Counted from the stretch's first letter, positions 17,733-30,074 are shown. The stretch: DNA of 64,000 nucleotides from JAXMAO01 sp046350375 (GCA_046350375.1 JAXMAO010000002.1:124001-188000), one strand, 5' to 3'. A program made the numbers and translations. Notes: generated by a model not told the origin, from the letters alone.

Positions 17733-17844
17733 ATCGGAAATCCCTACGGGCAAAAAATTCATTCGCCTGTTTTCGCGCCTCTGGCCGATGGCCAGTCCGC
17801 CGCACGCGACGAATTCCGCGCGGCATCGCCGGGAGGCCCGACTC

Positions 17845-18276
17845 ATGCACGCCTCTGCTCATGTCTCCAGCCGCGGCTTCGACCGGGTCTTTCAGATTGC
17901 ATTGGCGCTGGGGGGCGGTGCGGCCTTCGCTCTGCTTTCGTACGCGGAAGGCGGCCAACTCCGCCCGACGCGCCGATCGGCCGCTCCGCCGGCGGCCCAG
18001 GCTTCAAGCCACACGGTTGCGACCGTGCCGAGCGATCGCGAAGCCACGGATGGCGACGCGATTGTTCTTTCTGATGCACGAGCAACCTCTCTTCTCCCGG
18101 CCGACGCCGGGATCGACAGACGGGTCCGCGGCACGGCGTGGGTCGCCCCCACGGACCCGACGAACTCCACCGCCGGAGCAGCGGACGCGGTCAGCGCCCC
18201 CCGCTCGACGGCACAAACCGGATCGGCCGCGGTGCCAACAGCGGCATCCCACCATTCGCGCGACCCGCCGGGCTAG
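17845..18276 (+). CDS. Hypothetical membrane-anchored low-complexity protein
   Basis: 143 residues from ATG 17845 (GGGAGG eight bases upstream). One hydrophobic segment (FQIALALGGGAAFALLSYA, residues about 15-33) precedes a long Ala/Ser/Thr/Asp-rich, probably disordered tail. No domain is seen. The good ribosome site and membrane segment are the only support; the tail could be spurious. Confidence 0.4.
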   Translation: MHASAHVSSRGFDRVFQIALALGGGAAFALLSYAEGGQLRPTRRSAAPPAAQASSHTVATVPSDREATDGDAIVLSDARATSLLPADAGIDRRVRGTAWVAPTDPTNSTAGAADAVSAPRSTAQTGSAAVPTAASHHSRDPPG

Positions 18277-18503
18277 TCCGCGGGGGAATCTCGCCGACCA
18301 CCAGCCCGCACAACGGGCGCCCGCCTGCTGACCTACCCTCCCGCAAATTCGATTCTTACGTATTACGACCGCCCGCCGATCGCGACCCGGTTCCGCCGGC
18401 CAAGCCATTCTCCGCACGCCCGCGGGGCGACCTGCCGCCGAATCGGGTATCCTGTCTTCCCTCCCGCGTGGCGCAGCCGCACGCCGGGTGCCGGGAGGCG
18501 GAC

Positions 18504-19235
18504 GTGAACTTCACCAGCCTGGGGGCGTTAACGGCGACCGCCGCGTTCATCGCGCTGGTGCACACCCTGATCGGGCCCGACCACTACATTCCCTTCGTCG
18601 CCATGTCGCGCGCCGGGCGCTGGTCGATGCCCCGCACGCTCACCGTCACCGGTCTGTGCGGCGTCGGGCACGTCCTCAGCTCCGTCCTGCTCGGGGGAAT
18701 CGGGATTGCACTGGGCACGGCCGTCGAACGGCTGCGCTGGGTCGAGTCGCTGCGCGGCAACGTCGCCGGCTGGGTGCTGCTCGGGTTCGGCCTGGCGTAC
18801 ACCGCCTGGGGCATCCGCCGGGCGATTCGCAATCGGCCGCACACGCACGCCCACGTTCACGCCGACGGCACGGTCCACGTTCATCCGCACGCGCACGTCG
18901 CCGACCATGCGCACGCCCACATCGCCCACGAGCGGAACCGCGACGCGCCCGCCCCCAGTCTGACTCCGTGGGTGCTGTTCACGATCTTCGTGTTCGGGCC
19001 GTGCGAGCCGCTCATTCCGCTGGTGATGTACCCGGCGCTGAAGCACAACTGGGTCGGCGTCGCGATCGTGACCGCCGTCTTCGGCTTCATCACCATCGGC
19101 ACGATGCTGACCGTCGTGGCCCTGGCGACGCTGGGGCTGACGCGGCTGGGCTCGCCGCGGCTCGAGCGCTACACCCACGCCTTGGCCGGCGTGGCGCTGG
19201 TGGCGTGCGGTCTGGCGGTGACGCTGGGCTTGTAG
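18504..19235 (+). CDS. NicO/HupE-like metal transporter with His-rich loop
   Basis: 243 residues. The start is GTG 18504 because GGGAGG lies five bases upstream; the longer ORF upstream has no site. The N-terminal helix carries HTLIGPDHYIPFVAMSRAG, the HxxxxDH-type motif of nickel/cobalt efflux and urease-accessory-like membrane proteins (NicO, HupE/UreJ, RcnA-like). About six spans are predicted. The central loop (18841-18945) is exceptionally His-rich: HTHAHVHADGTVHVHPHAHV and more, giving over 15 His in about 35 residues, as in RcnA. The second conserved half reads FGPCEPLIPLVMYPA. It probably exports or handles Ni or Co. Confidence 0.82.
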   Translation: MNFTSLGALTATAAFIALVHTLIGPDHYIPFVAMSRAGRWSMPRTLTVTGLCGVGHVLSSVLLGGIGIALGTAVERLRWVESLRGNVAGWVLLGFGLAYTAWGIRRAIRNRPHTHAHVHADGTVHVHPHAHVADHAHAHIAHERNRDAPAPSLTPWVLFTIFVFGPCEPLIPLVMYPALKHNWVGVAIVTAVFGFITIGTMLTVVALATLGLTRLGSPRLERYTHALAGVALVACGLAVTLGL

Positions 19236-19426
19236 TCCTGCGACGGCCTCCCGCTGCGTCGATCTTGCGGGCCGCTGGAACCCCAAATCGCCGACCGAAG
19301 TCAGCTCGCGCGGAGCGCCGCGCCGAGTATGAACGCAGCCGGCCACGCGCGCCAGCGCCAGCCGTCGGCAATCGGCCGACTGCGTTGCGGCACGGGGCGT
19401 GACCGGCTATAGTCCGCGGCCAAATC

Positions 19427-19499
19427 GGGGACGTAGCTCAGCTGGGAGAGCGGCTCGTTCGCAATGAGCAGGTCAGGGGTTCGAATCCCCTCGTCTCCA
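19427..19499 (+). tRNA. tRNA-Ala (anticodon CGC)
   Basis: 73-base cloverleaf. Acceptor stem GGGGACG pairs with CGTCTCC and keeps the G3:U70 wobble that identifies alanine tRNAs. D-arm GCTCAGCTGGGAGAGC, anticodon loop TTCGCAA (CGC, reads GCG), T-arm with GGTTCGAATCC, discriminator A. CCA is not encoded. A GC hairpin without a T-run (19531-19547) follows. Confidence 0.97.
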
Positions 19500-19715
19500 G
19501 TCACCTCGTTCGCGGCCGACCCACGATCGCCCCCCGCGCAGCGGGGGCTGCCGTTCAGTTCGCTCAATCCGCCGCCAAGCTCGTTTTCACCGTCCGCCGG
19601 GTTGCGCATGGCCAGTCTCCCTCTATCGATAGGGACGAGCCGGCCGATGCGCGCGGCCAGTGCGGAATTGTGAGAATGGTCGGCTCGACCGGCGTTGGGG
19701 TCGGCCCGGGCGGCC

Positions 19716-21059
<1,344 letters not shown>

Positions 21060-21147
21060 GGCTTCTCCTGCGACGGGCTCTCCGCGCCCGGCGGCGGCGC
21101 GGCACACAACCGGCATCTTGCGGCGCGTCGGTATAATCGGCCCTACG

Positions 21148-22317
21148 ATGACCGCGCTTGACTATCGAACCGCCGGCGAATCTCACGGACCGGCCATCCT
21201 GGTGCTGATCGAGGGATTTCCGGCCGGCGTGCCGGTCGACGCGGCGCGGATCGACGCCGAGCTGCGGCGCCGGCAGGGCGGGTTCGGCCGCGGGGGTCGC
21301 CAGCGGATCGAGCGCGACGCCGCCCGGCTGATATCGGGCGTGCGCGGCGGGCGCTCGCTCGGCTCGCCCATCGCCATCGAAATCCAGAACCGCGACGCAC
21401 GGCTTGAAGACGCGCCGCCGGTGCACCGCCCCCGTCCCGGCCACGCCGACTTCGCCGGCGCGATGAAGTGGCTCTCGACCGACTGCCGCAACACGCTGGA
21501 ACGCGCCAGCGCCCGCGAGACCGCCGCGCGCGTCGCGGCCGGCGCGGTGGCGCGCGGCCTGCTGGAGGAGTTCGGCATCGCCGTCGCCGGGTTTGTCACT
21601 CGCATCGGCCCGCACGCGATCGAGGTTCCGCCCGATCTGCCGCTCGCCGCGCTGGTCGCCGCGCGCGACGCCAGCGCCGTCTATTGCCCCGACGCCGCCG
21701 CCTCGGCCCGCATGATCGACGCCATCGACCACGCCAAACACGATCGCGACACACTCGGCGGCATCGTCGAGGTCCGCGCCACCGGCCTGCCGCCCGGGCT
21801 CGGTTCGTGCGCCCGCTGGCAGGACCGGCTCGACGGGCGACTGCTGGCCGCCGCCGGCGCGGTGCAGGCCATCAAGGCGGTCGAGATCGGCCTGGGCTTC
21901 GGCTGCGCGGAACGGCCCGGCAGCGGCGTGCATGACGAGATCGACTTCGTGCCCGCGCAGCGCGACTCGGCCAACCTCGGCTTCGTTCGCCGCACCAACC
22001 ACGCCGGCGGTCTGGAAGGCGGCATGACCAACGGCATGCCTCTCGTGCTGCGGGCCGCCATGAAGCCCATCAGCACGCTGCTGCGCGGCCTCGACAGCGT
22101 TAATCTCCAGACGCTGGCCGCCGAGCGCAGCGACTATGAGCGGAGCGACATCTGCGCCGTCCCGGCCGCCAGCGTCGTGGTCGAAAACGTCGTCGCGTTC
22201 GAACTGGCCCGCGCCTGCGTTGAGAAGTTTGGCGGCGACACGCTGGCCGAGGTCCGGGCGGCCTACGACTATTATCTGACCGCCGCCCGCCGCCTGGCCG
22301 CGCCGCCCGGCTCGTGA
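21148..22317 (+). CDS. aroC: Chorismate synthase
   Basis: 389 residues. Converts EPSP to chorismate with reduced FMN, the last shared step of aromatic synthesis. Family motifs are intact: GESHGPA near the N-terminus, GRGGRQRIERD, RPRPGHADFAGAMKW, RNTLERASARETAARV, and SGVHDEIDF with TNHAGGLEGGMTNG. The usual central insertion of larger enzymes is short. No other shikimate genes are nearby. Confidence 0.97.
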   Translation: MTALDYRTAGESHGPAILVLIEGFPAGVPVDAARIDAELRRRQGGFGRGGRQRIERDAARLISGVRGGRSLGSPIAIEIQNRDARLEDAPPVHRPRPGHADFAGAMKWLSTDCRNTLERASARETAARVAAGAVARGLLEEFGIAVAGFVTRIGPHAIEVPPDLPLAALVAARDASAVYCPDAAASARMIDAIDHAKHDRDTLGGIVEVRATGLPPGLGSCARWQDRLDGRLLAAAGAVQAIKAVEIGLGFGCAERPGSGVHDEIDFVPAQRDSANLGFVRRTNHAGGLEGGMTNGMPLVLRAAMKPISTLLRGLDSVNLQTLAAERSDYERSDICAVPAASVVVENVVAFELARACVEKFGGDTLAEVRAAYDYYLTAARRLAAPPGS

Positions 22318-22362
22318 ACCATCCCCGGAACCGTCGCCCGAGCCGGCGCCGCCGGATACCCC

Positions 22363-23937
22363 ATGCTGCACTCCAGACATCGCTGGCTGCTGCTCGTGCC
22401 GCTGCTGGCGGTCGGCGCACTGGCCGCCACCGGCGGCTATGCCCTGCGGCTCAACAGCAGCGCCTACCGCGGCGCGCTCGAGCGTGACCTGGCCAAGTTC
22501 CTGCGCCTGCCGTGCGAGATCGGCTCCATCCGCCCGCTCACCTTCTCCAGCCGCGCGTTTCACGACGTGACCATCTGGTTGGCCGATCGCCGCGCCAAGG
22601 TCTTCTCGTGCAACCGCGCCGTGTGGCACGAACATCGCGGTTCGCCCGACGAGCTCGACGTCTACGACGGCACGCTGGCCGTCGCCACCGATCAGTGGCG
22701 CCGCGACGACTATTCCCGCGTGCTCGAGTCCGGCCTCAGCCACGACCCGCAGAGCATGGACCTCTCCGTCGTCCGCCTGCACGACTTCGCCGTGCGGCTT
22801 GCACACCGTGACCTGCACCTCACGTTCGCCCGCGCCGACGGCGCCGTCACCTTCGAATCCGGCTCGGGCACCGCCCGGCTCACCGCCTCCGAGATCAACG
22901 GGCACGCCACCGCCGCGCCGATCGAAGTCGCCGCGCGGTTCGACCCGCGCGCCCGCGCCCCGGTTCAGTCGGTCGAGCTGCGCCTTCCGGATGTCGCCCT
23001 CGCCGACGCCGGGCTCGACGGGCTCTTCGGCGGACGTCCGCCGCGCGGCCGATTCGCCGGCACGGTGCAGTGGAGCGGGCCGGCCGGCCGCTCGAACGTC
23101 GTCATCTCCGGAACCCTGCGCGACGCCGCGCTGACCGAGCTGAGCGCCTCGCTCGGCTCCGGCCCGCTGCACGGCGAGCTCGACGTGACCGTCGAGCGGG
23201 CGCACCTCGTCGATCGCGTGCTGGTCGAGCTGGCCGGGCCCGGCGAGCTTCGCGCGCTGCAGCTCGCCGACGTGGGGCGGCTGATCGGCCGGCCCGACCT
23301 GGCCGGCGTCGCCAACCTGCACGTGAACGGCCTCGACGCCGCCGCCGGTCGCCTTCGCTCGCTGGCGTTTGACGGGGCGATCGACGACGTGCCGATCGAG
23401 GCGCTCACGGCGCCGCTGGGCAGCGGCCAGGCGACCGGGCGACTGCGGGGCCGCGTGCGCGCCTGGCATGTCCGCGACGATGTCATCCAGTGGGGCGACG
23501 CCCAGATCGACGCGCTGCCGCCGCCCGGCCGCAGCGCCGGCACGGTCGATCGCGAACTGCTGCTCTCCGGGCTGGCGCGCGTGCTGCCGGTGCAGCTGCC
23601 GGCCGCGCTCGGCCGATCGTTTCTGCCCAGCAAGATTGAGTATGTCCGGTTTGGCGTGCGGCTCCGCGTCACCGACAACCGGCTCTCGCTGCTCGGCACC
23701 CACGGATCGAACGGCGACACGATTCTCACCATCCACGCCCTGGGGCGCGACTGGGCCATCGTCCGATCGCTGCCGTTCGAGATCGACCTGACGCCCCATC
23801 TCGCCCGGCTGCGCGCCGCGCTCAACCAGCGCCCGCCGCGACCCGTGCCGCAGTGGTGGCGCCCGGCGCCCGGCCCGGCCGCCAGCCCGCGCCCCGCGCC
23901 CGCCGGCCAGGCCCCGCTGCCGCCCCCGGCCCGGTAA
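22363..23937 (+). CDS. AsmA/TamB-like exported protein
   Basis: 524 residues. The N-terminus has one membrane span (WLLLVPLLAVGALAATGGYAL), then LNSSAYRGALERDLAKFL, the kind of opening seen in AsmA-like proteins. It continues as a long beta-rich, low-Cys extracytoplasmic region (FSSRAFHDVTIWLADRRAKV, ALTELSASLGSGPLHGELDV) and ends in a Pro/Ala-rich tail. AsmA-like proteins bridge lipids between membranes; assignment here rests on architecture only. It lies 45 bases after aroC. Confidence 0.6.
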   Translation: MLHSRHRWLLLVPLLAVGALAATGGYALRLNSSAYRGALERDLAKFLRLPCEIGSIRPLTFSSRAFHDVTIWLADRRAKVFSCNRAVWHEHRGSPDELDVYDGTLAVATDQWRRDDYSRVLESGLSHDPQSMDLSVVRLHDFAVRLAHRDLHLTFARADGAVTFESGSGTARLTASEINGHATAAPIEVAARFDPRARAPVQSVELRLPDVALADAGLDGLFGGRPPRGRFAGTVQWSGPAGRSNVVISGTLRDAALTELSASLGSGPLHGELDVTVERAHLVDRVLVELAGPGELRALQLADVGRLIGRPDLAGVANLHVNGLDAAAGRLRSLAFDGAIDDVPIEALTAPLGSGQATGRLRGRVRAWHVRDDVIQWGDAQIDALPPPGRSAGTVDRELLLSGLARVLPVQLPAALGRSFLPSKIEYVRFGVRLRVTDNRLSLLGTHGSNGDTILTIHALGRDWAIVRSLPFEIDLTPHLARLRAALNQRPPRPVPQWWRPAPGPAASPRPAPAGQAPLPPPAR

Positions 23938-24038
23938 GGCGCCGCCGCTCGGCCGAGATCGCATTGCAGCCGCGCCCGCCGGGCGGATATCCTAGAATCG
24001 ATTCGGCGCAGCCGATCCTGTTTTCGGGGAGAGATCTC

Positions 24039-26039
<2,001 letters not shown>

Positions 26040-26091
26040 CGCGTCGCCGCCCGCCTGCACCGCGCGGCTCCGCTCGCAAGGAAGGGGTCGC

Positions 26092-27135
26092 ATGCCGCGG
26101 GCCCGCCCCGGTCAAATCAAGCTGGCCGACATCGCCCGCCGCGCCGGTGTCTCAGCGATGACCGTCTCGCGCGTGCTCTCCGGGCGCGACGAGCTCGTCC
26201 GGCCCGACACGGCGCGGCGCGTCCGCAAGGCCGCCGTCAGCCTCGGATACCTCGCGCGAACCGCGCCGCGCGCGGCGCGCCCCGCGATCCCCGTCATCGC
26301 CGTCTATGCCGAGTCCATCTCGCGCAAGCAGTACCTCGCCGAACTGGTCGACGTCGCCACCCGCGCCATCGAGGAACGCAAACATGGCGCCGCCGTCTGC
26401 CACACCGCCGCCGCGCTCAGCCTCGCCTTGCAGCAGTTCAACCCCGTCGCGGCCCTCGTCCTGGCGCCCTCCGACGGCTGGCTGACCGGCGACGCTCACC
26501 TGCCCTCGAGCGCCCGGCCCGCCGCCGTGCCGACCGTCGTAGTCCACAGCCCCGCCGAACAGGCGACTCACCACGAGGTCAGCCCCGACGTCGAGGCGAT
26601 GGCCTGCCAGGCGGCCGACCACCTGCTGCGGCTCGGCCACGTCGAGCTCGCCTACCTCGGCGGACCGCCGCCCGAGGTCGAGCCCAACTGGTTCGAGCTC
26701 CGCCGCCGCGGACTGACCCGCGCCCTCTTCGAACACGGCCTGCGCCACGCGCCCCTCGACCAGCAGCCGTGCCTCGAGGCGCCGCTCGCCGATGCCGCCG
26801 TGCAGCAGCTCCTCCGCCGCCGGCCGAAGGTCTCCGGCCTGCTGTGCGACAGCGACGAGATCGCCGTCGCCGCCATTGCCGCCGCGCGGCGGATGCGGCT
26901 CCGCGTGCCGGAGGACCTGTCGGTCGTCGGCTGCGGCGACGTGAAGTGGGCCCGCTGCGTCGTGCCGTCGCTCTCCACGATCGCGATCGACACCCGCACG
27001 CTCGTGGATACGGCGCTGGGCATGCTGTTCGACCTGCTCCGGCGACAGATCGCGCCCAGCGGCGCGCCGTTGAAGATCCGCCTGCCGACACAACTCGTCC
27101 CGCGCGATAGCAGCGGACCCTGCCGGAACAGATGA
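26092..27135 (+). CDS. LacI-family transcriptional regulator
   Basis: 347 residues. The N-terminal LacI HTH is textbook: IKLADIARRAGVSAMTVSRV, with the hinge region SGRDELVRPDTARRV. A periplasmic-binding-like effector domain follows (PVIAVYAESIS, GHVELAYLGG, GLLCDSDEIAVAAIAAAR, DLSVVGCGDVKWAR, LSTIAID). The effector is not recognisable and no sugar catabolic operon lies nearby, so the target is unknown. It follows the peptidase by 52 bases on the same strand. Confidence 0.93.
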   Translation: MPRARPGQIKLADIARRAGVSAMTVSRVLSGRDELVRPDTARRVRKAAVSLGYLARTAPRAARPAIPVIAVYAESISRKQYLAELVDVATRAIEERKHGAAVCHTAAALSLALQQFNPVAALVLAPSDGWLTGDAHLPSSARPAAVPTVVVHSPAEQATHHEVSPDVEAMACQAADHLLRLGHVELAYLGGPPPEVEPNWFELRRRGLTRALFEHGLRHAPLDQQPCLEAPLADAAVQQLLRRRPKVSGLLCDSDEIAVAAIAAARRMRLRVPEDLSVVGCGDVKWARCVVPSLSTIAIDTRTLVDTALGMLFDLLRRQIAPSGAPLKIRLPTQLVPRDSSGPCRNR

Positions 27136-27611
27136 AAAAGGCGCTATTTGCGATTCCGGGAGGCCGCCGCCGGCCCGGTGCCTATACCACAGGTAGTGGA
27201 TCGCCGGGCCACGCCGGCCGACCGCGAACCGGCCCCGATCCGACCTTACAGCCCGCAGCGCAACCCTGCTGGGCATCAAGTACTTATGGGGCCTGGCGCG
27301 CCGCAGCATCAGCGCTCGGTTTGACCCCGAGAACGGCCCTTCAGGGCCTACCCCAACCGGTTGCGGTGGGTAGAGTTTGCCTCTAGGTCGCTGCGCGGCA
27401 GCGTCGATATCCTATTGGGCCGAAGGTTGAACACAGTGACCCGTGGTCGAGGTGGACCACGACGACTCCAAAGAAGGGACTGTCCCTGTCTTCGCTTGAG
27501 TCGGGTTGCGCTTCGGCATGCAACGAGAGATCTTCCGCGAGCAAATGAACTTCGGTTCCGCCGGCCGCGTAACTCGCTCTGTGGCCACGAGCCGCGAAAG
27601 GATTTGTCACC
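27136..27611 (+). other. 475-base non-coding leader with several hairpins
   Basis: No convincing ORF. Potential stems are CTACCC (27348-27353) with GGGTAG (27368-27373) around AACCGGTT, CGCTGC (27389-27394) with GCAGCG (27398-27403), and GGCCC/GGGCC at about 27335-27348. The stretch directly precedes the FlgM-like gene and may be a structured 5'-UTR or an unrecognised small RNA. Confidence 0.35.
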
Positions 27612-27905
27612 ATGATCGATTCCCTGGCAGTCCACGGCGCGGGCGCAAACGGCCTGACCGTCGCCCGCCCGTTCCCGACCACCGGCTATGCCCCGATCGA
27701 ACGCACCCTGCAGGAGATCGGATCCCACGACGACCGCGTCGAATTCTCGGAAACCGGCCGGCTGCTCGGCCAGTCCGGCGATGATGCCCCGATCGGCCGC
27801 ACCCAGCGAATCGCAGCGCTGCGCGCCGCCATCTCCAATGGCAGCTACGAAACTCCCGAGAAGCTCGAGATCGCGCTCGACGCGGCCATCGCCGACCTGC
27901 TCTGA
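27612..27905 (+). CDS. flgM: FlgM-like anti-sigma factor
   Basis: 97 residues, ATG 27612 with AAAGGA upstream. The C-terminal half reads RTQRIAALRAAISNGSYETP followed by EKLEIALDAAIADLL. This matches the FlgM domain, in which two helices bind sigma-28 (I/V-x-x-L-RxxIxxGxYxxxxxKLxxA). The N-terminal 55 residues are loosely structured, as usual for this family. FlgM holds the flagellar sigma factor until hook completion. No flagellar gene is visible in this window, so the role is inferred from the domain alone. Confidence 0.8.
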   Translation: MIDSLAVHGAGANGLTVARPFPTTGYAPIERTLQEIGSHDDRVEFSETGRLLGQSGDDAPIGRTQRIAALRAAISNGSYETPEKLEIALDAAIADLL

Positions 27906-28155
27906 TTCGACCGGTGCCCCCGCGGCGACCCGGCCGCGCGTCGCCGCATGATGGGTCCATTCGCGACCATCGCACCACGCCGACGCAGCCCGCGCGGCAA
28001 CCGATTCCAACTGTCGACCACCCGGGCCTGGATGCCACGCAGGCCCGCTGAAGATCGGCCGGTCTCCACCGGCCGGTCTGCATTGGGGGCACCGCGACGT
28101 CACGCGCCGGCCGCAGCCGGACCGCGGCGTGCCCGACGTGGGTTGGAGGAAAAAA

Positions 28156-28248
28156 ATGAACGATGCGAATAGGCGGATGGTCGCGGTAAGCACTTGTGAA
28201 TCAATAAGAAACGGCGTTTTCGGAGTTTTGTCGGGACAGGCAAAATAG
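28156..28248 (+). CDS. Short ORF truncated at the Mu-like element edge
   Basis: ATG 28156 follows a perfect GGAGG ribosome site (GGAGGAAAAAAATG). It reads MNDANRRMVAVSTCESIRNG... to a stop at 28248, 30 residues. The stop is formed inside the left end motif of the Mu-like element, so this may be the 5' stub of a host gene interrupted by insertion. No matching continuation was found beyond 36982. Alternatively it is a genuine tiny gene. Confidence 0.35.
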   Translation: MNDANRRMVAVSTCESIRNGVFGVLSGQAK

Positions 28249-28274
28249 TGAACTGGTGGCCGTTTTGGGAGTCT
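28229..28274 (+). repeat. Left end motif of the Mu-like element
   Basis: TG at 28229, TAGTGAAC at 28246-28253, GGAGTCT at 28268-28274. A partial second copy (TACTGAACAGGCTGG) lies at 28354. These are probably transposase-binding sites, as at Mu attL. Confidence 0.55.
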
Positions 28275-28634
28275 GTTGCTGGATTCGCGGGTTCGGGCGG
28301 CGTCAAGAGTCGTCGCGTTCAAATCGTTATGGAAATTGATGTTACAAACCAAGTACTGAACAGGCTGGCCGGCTTGTTCGATTGACATGTCAAGGGTCGG
28401 TTGACACTACCCAAATTACCAAGACGGTTCAATTACCGCCTGAATTGGGGCAGTGGCATAAACCCCGCGGGCGGGGACGGCTCGTTTCGGAGCGGTCGCG
28501 GCGAGCCGGGCTGGGGTCGTTGATCCGGGTTTGGACGCGCTCGGGACGGGGTTCGATGCCCATTCAGACGGGGTCATCTGGCAGGCCAGGGCGCTGGCGT
28601 GGCGGCCTGCCCGACGGGGGCAGTTGCCCGGTCA
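28275..28634. other. Non-coding left flank of the Mu-like element
   Basis: About 360 bases with no supported gene, less GC-rich at its left part than the host. It contains the partial end-motif copy at 28354 and a perfect 12-base palindrome, TTGACATGTCAA, at 28382-28393, a possible operator. The repressor gene ends at its right side. Confidence 0.4.
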
Positions 28635-29930
28635 TCACGGCAGAATTTCGGGCGGTCGGAAGACACCGCAGGGTGCCGCATTTTCGCCAGGCGACAGGTA
28701 AATCTCCCCTGCTCCGCCGACCTCGTGCGGCGGCAAAAGCTCCTTTAGGCGGCGTTCGGCCTCGGCTTCCCGCTGGGAATCTCCGAGGAGGAACACCGCG
28801 TCCAAGTAACCTCTCGGCATCGTCTTTCGGCGACTGAGCCGGCGCTCGCGAACTGGTTCTTTGCCGCGGATCAATCCGGGGACGCCGTACACGGCCGCGC
28901 CCGACCCAATCGCGAAGTGTCCGAATCGCTTCTGGTAACGCGGCTGATCGCCGTAGACATCAATGAACATTCCAACGAACGCATCGGCATCGTCGATGGT
29001 GACATCCCGCAAGAACCGCTCGGCCGATGCCTTGAATGGGTCGGGCGAATCATACTGCCGCGCGAGGCGAGCAAGCGGTGCGAACACGTCCATTGGCAGT
29101 TCCAAGTAGGAAAACCAGCCCGCCAATCTGCGGTCGCTCCATGAATTGGCTGCCGACCAAATGAAGTCTGTGAGAGCAGCCCGCGCGAAGTTGTCGTCGA
29201 GGCGCAACGATTCGTAGTAGTTCTCCTTGACAGGCGATATTCCGAGCCGGAATGAACTATAAATATGGCCAGTTACTAACAAATCCCAACAAAAACACTC
29301 GCCCGGAGAATCCCCAATGGCGCTGTGGCCGCCCCCAGTAAAATGACCATGCTCGCCCAGCGGGCCCGTTCTCGCGTCAAGTCGCCTCCGTGTTCGTTGA
29401 TCGTCGCCGTATTCGATCCAGGCTGATGACGGCGGCCGAACTGAGTCCGACAGGTGAAAGACGAAGTCCGTCAACAATCGGCCGCCGCCAAGTTCAGCTG
29501 CAATCTTCGTGGCCTTCTTCGACAAAGCCCATGCGGCGAACTCGCAATAGGTCTGCACCGACCAGGCCTTCTCGACGGCGGCGCGGAGGGGCTCGCCTTG
29601 CGTCTCGGAGTAAGCCAATCGGCTGCGGCGCGGTAGCAAAAGATGGTTCGCGACGACGTAGAGGAGCGGCATCCAAAACCGTCCGGCGACGCGCACCGCC
29701 GCGTCGTTTGGAGCCAGCTCGCCAGATTCAATGAACTGGGGCGACACGCCCAGCTCGGTCGCGATTCGAAACAGGAGCTCCCGGCTCGGCGTCTCTCGGT
29801 TCGCTTCGATACTGCTAATCGTGCCTTGGCGGACGCCGCAGCGGCGAGCTAGTTCTAGTTGAGTTAGCGATTTCGATTTGCGAACCCCCTGAATTCGCCC
29901 TCCGCGAGTCGAACGATGGGCTGGAGCCAT
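28635..29930 (-). CDS. XRE-family repressor-like regulator of the Mu-like element
   Basis: 431 residues from ATG 29930; an in-frame start at 30098 would run through the divergent promoter region. Residues about 15-70 form an XRE helix-turn-helix: SLTQLELARRCGVRQGTISS and IEANRETPSRELLFRIATEL. The remaining about 350 residues are an unrecognised domain rich in aromatic residues (YCEFAAWALSKKA, YESLRLDDNFARAALTDFIW). It lacks the Ser/Lys pair of LexA-type self-cleavage and the HEXXH of ImmA. Position and divergence from the Ner-like gene fit the lysogeny repressor. The large C-terminal domain is unusual for a phage repressor of about 150-250 residues. Confidence 0.75.
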   Translation of the reverse strand: MAPAHRSTRGGRIQGVRKSKSLTQLELARRCGVRQGTISSIEANRETPSRELLFRIATELGVSPQFIESGELAPNDAAVRVAGRFWMPLLYVVANHLLLPRRSRLAYSETQGEPLRAAVEKAWSVQTYCEFAAWALSKKATKIAAELGGGRLLTDFVFHLSDSVRPPSSAWIEYGDDQRTRRRLDARTGPLGEHGHFTGGGHSAIGDSPGECFCWDLLVTGHIYSSFRLGISPVKENYYESLRLDDNFARAALTDFIWSAANSWSDRRLAGWFSYLELPMDVFAPLARLARQYDSPDPFKASAERFLRDVTIDDADAFVGMFIDVYGDQPRYQKRFGHFAIGSGAAVYGVPGLIRGKEPVRERRLSRRKTMPRGYLDAVFLLGDSQREAEAERRLKELLPPHEVGGAGEIYLSPGENAAPCGVFRPPEILP

Positions 29931-29998
29931 CGCCGCAACGTACCAGACTTCATCGACAGCCGCGAATACACGATTTGGCAGGCCAATCGTTTTTCTAC

Positions 29999-30026
29999 TT
30001 GAAAGTACGTTGTCAACCGATATGTT
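29999..30026 (+). promoter_or_regulatory. Probable early rightward promoter of the Mu-like element
   Basis: TTGAAA (29999-30004), 16 bases, TATGTT (30021-30026), in an AT-rich island between the divergent repressor and Ner-like genes. A TTGACA reading leftward overlaps it (30012-30017 reversed), so the two promoters may interlock. Confidence 0.4.
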
Positions 30027-30074
30027 GTTCACCGGCGATATCGGCTGGGCCGATCTCGCCAGAGGACAACTACT

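Noticed and set aside
19531..19547. GC hairpin after tRNA-Ala as an intrinsic terminator
   Set aside because: Seven-bp stem but no T-run follows; not called as a terminator.
28051..28075. Inverted repeat GGCCGGT-ctcc-ACCGGCC after the FlgM-like gene
   Set aside because: Short stem with no T-run; could be a weak terminator but not supported.
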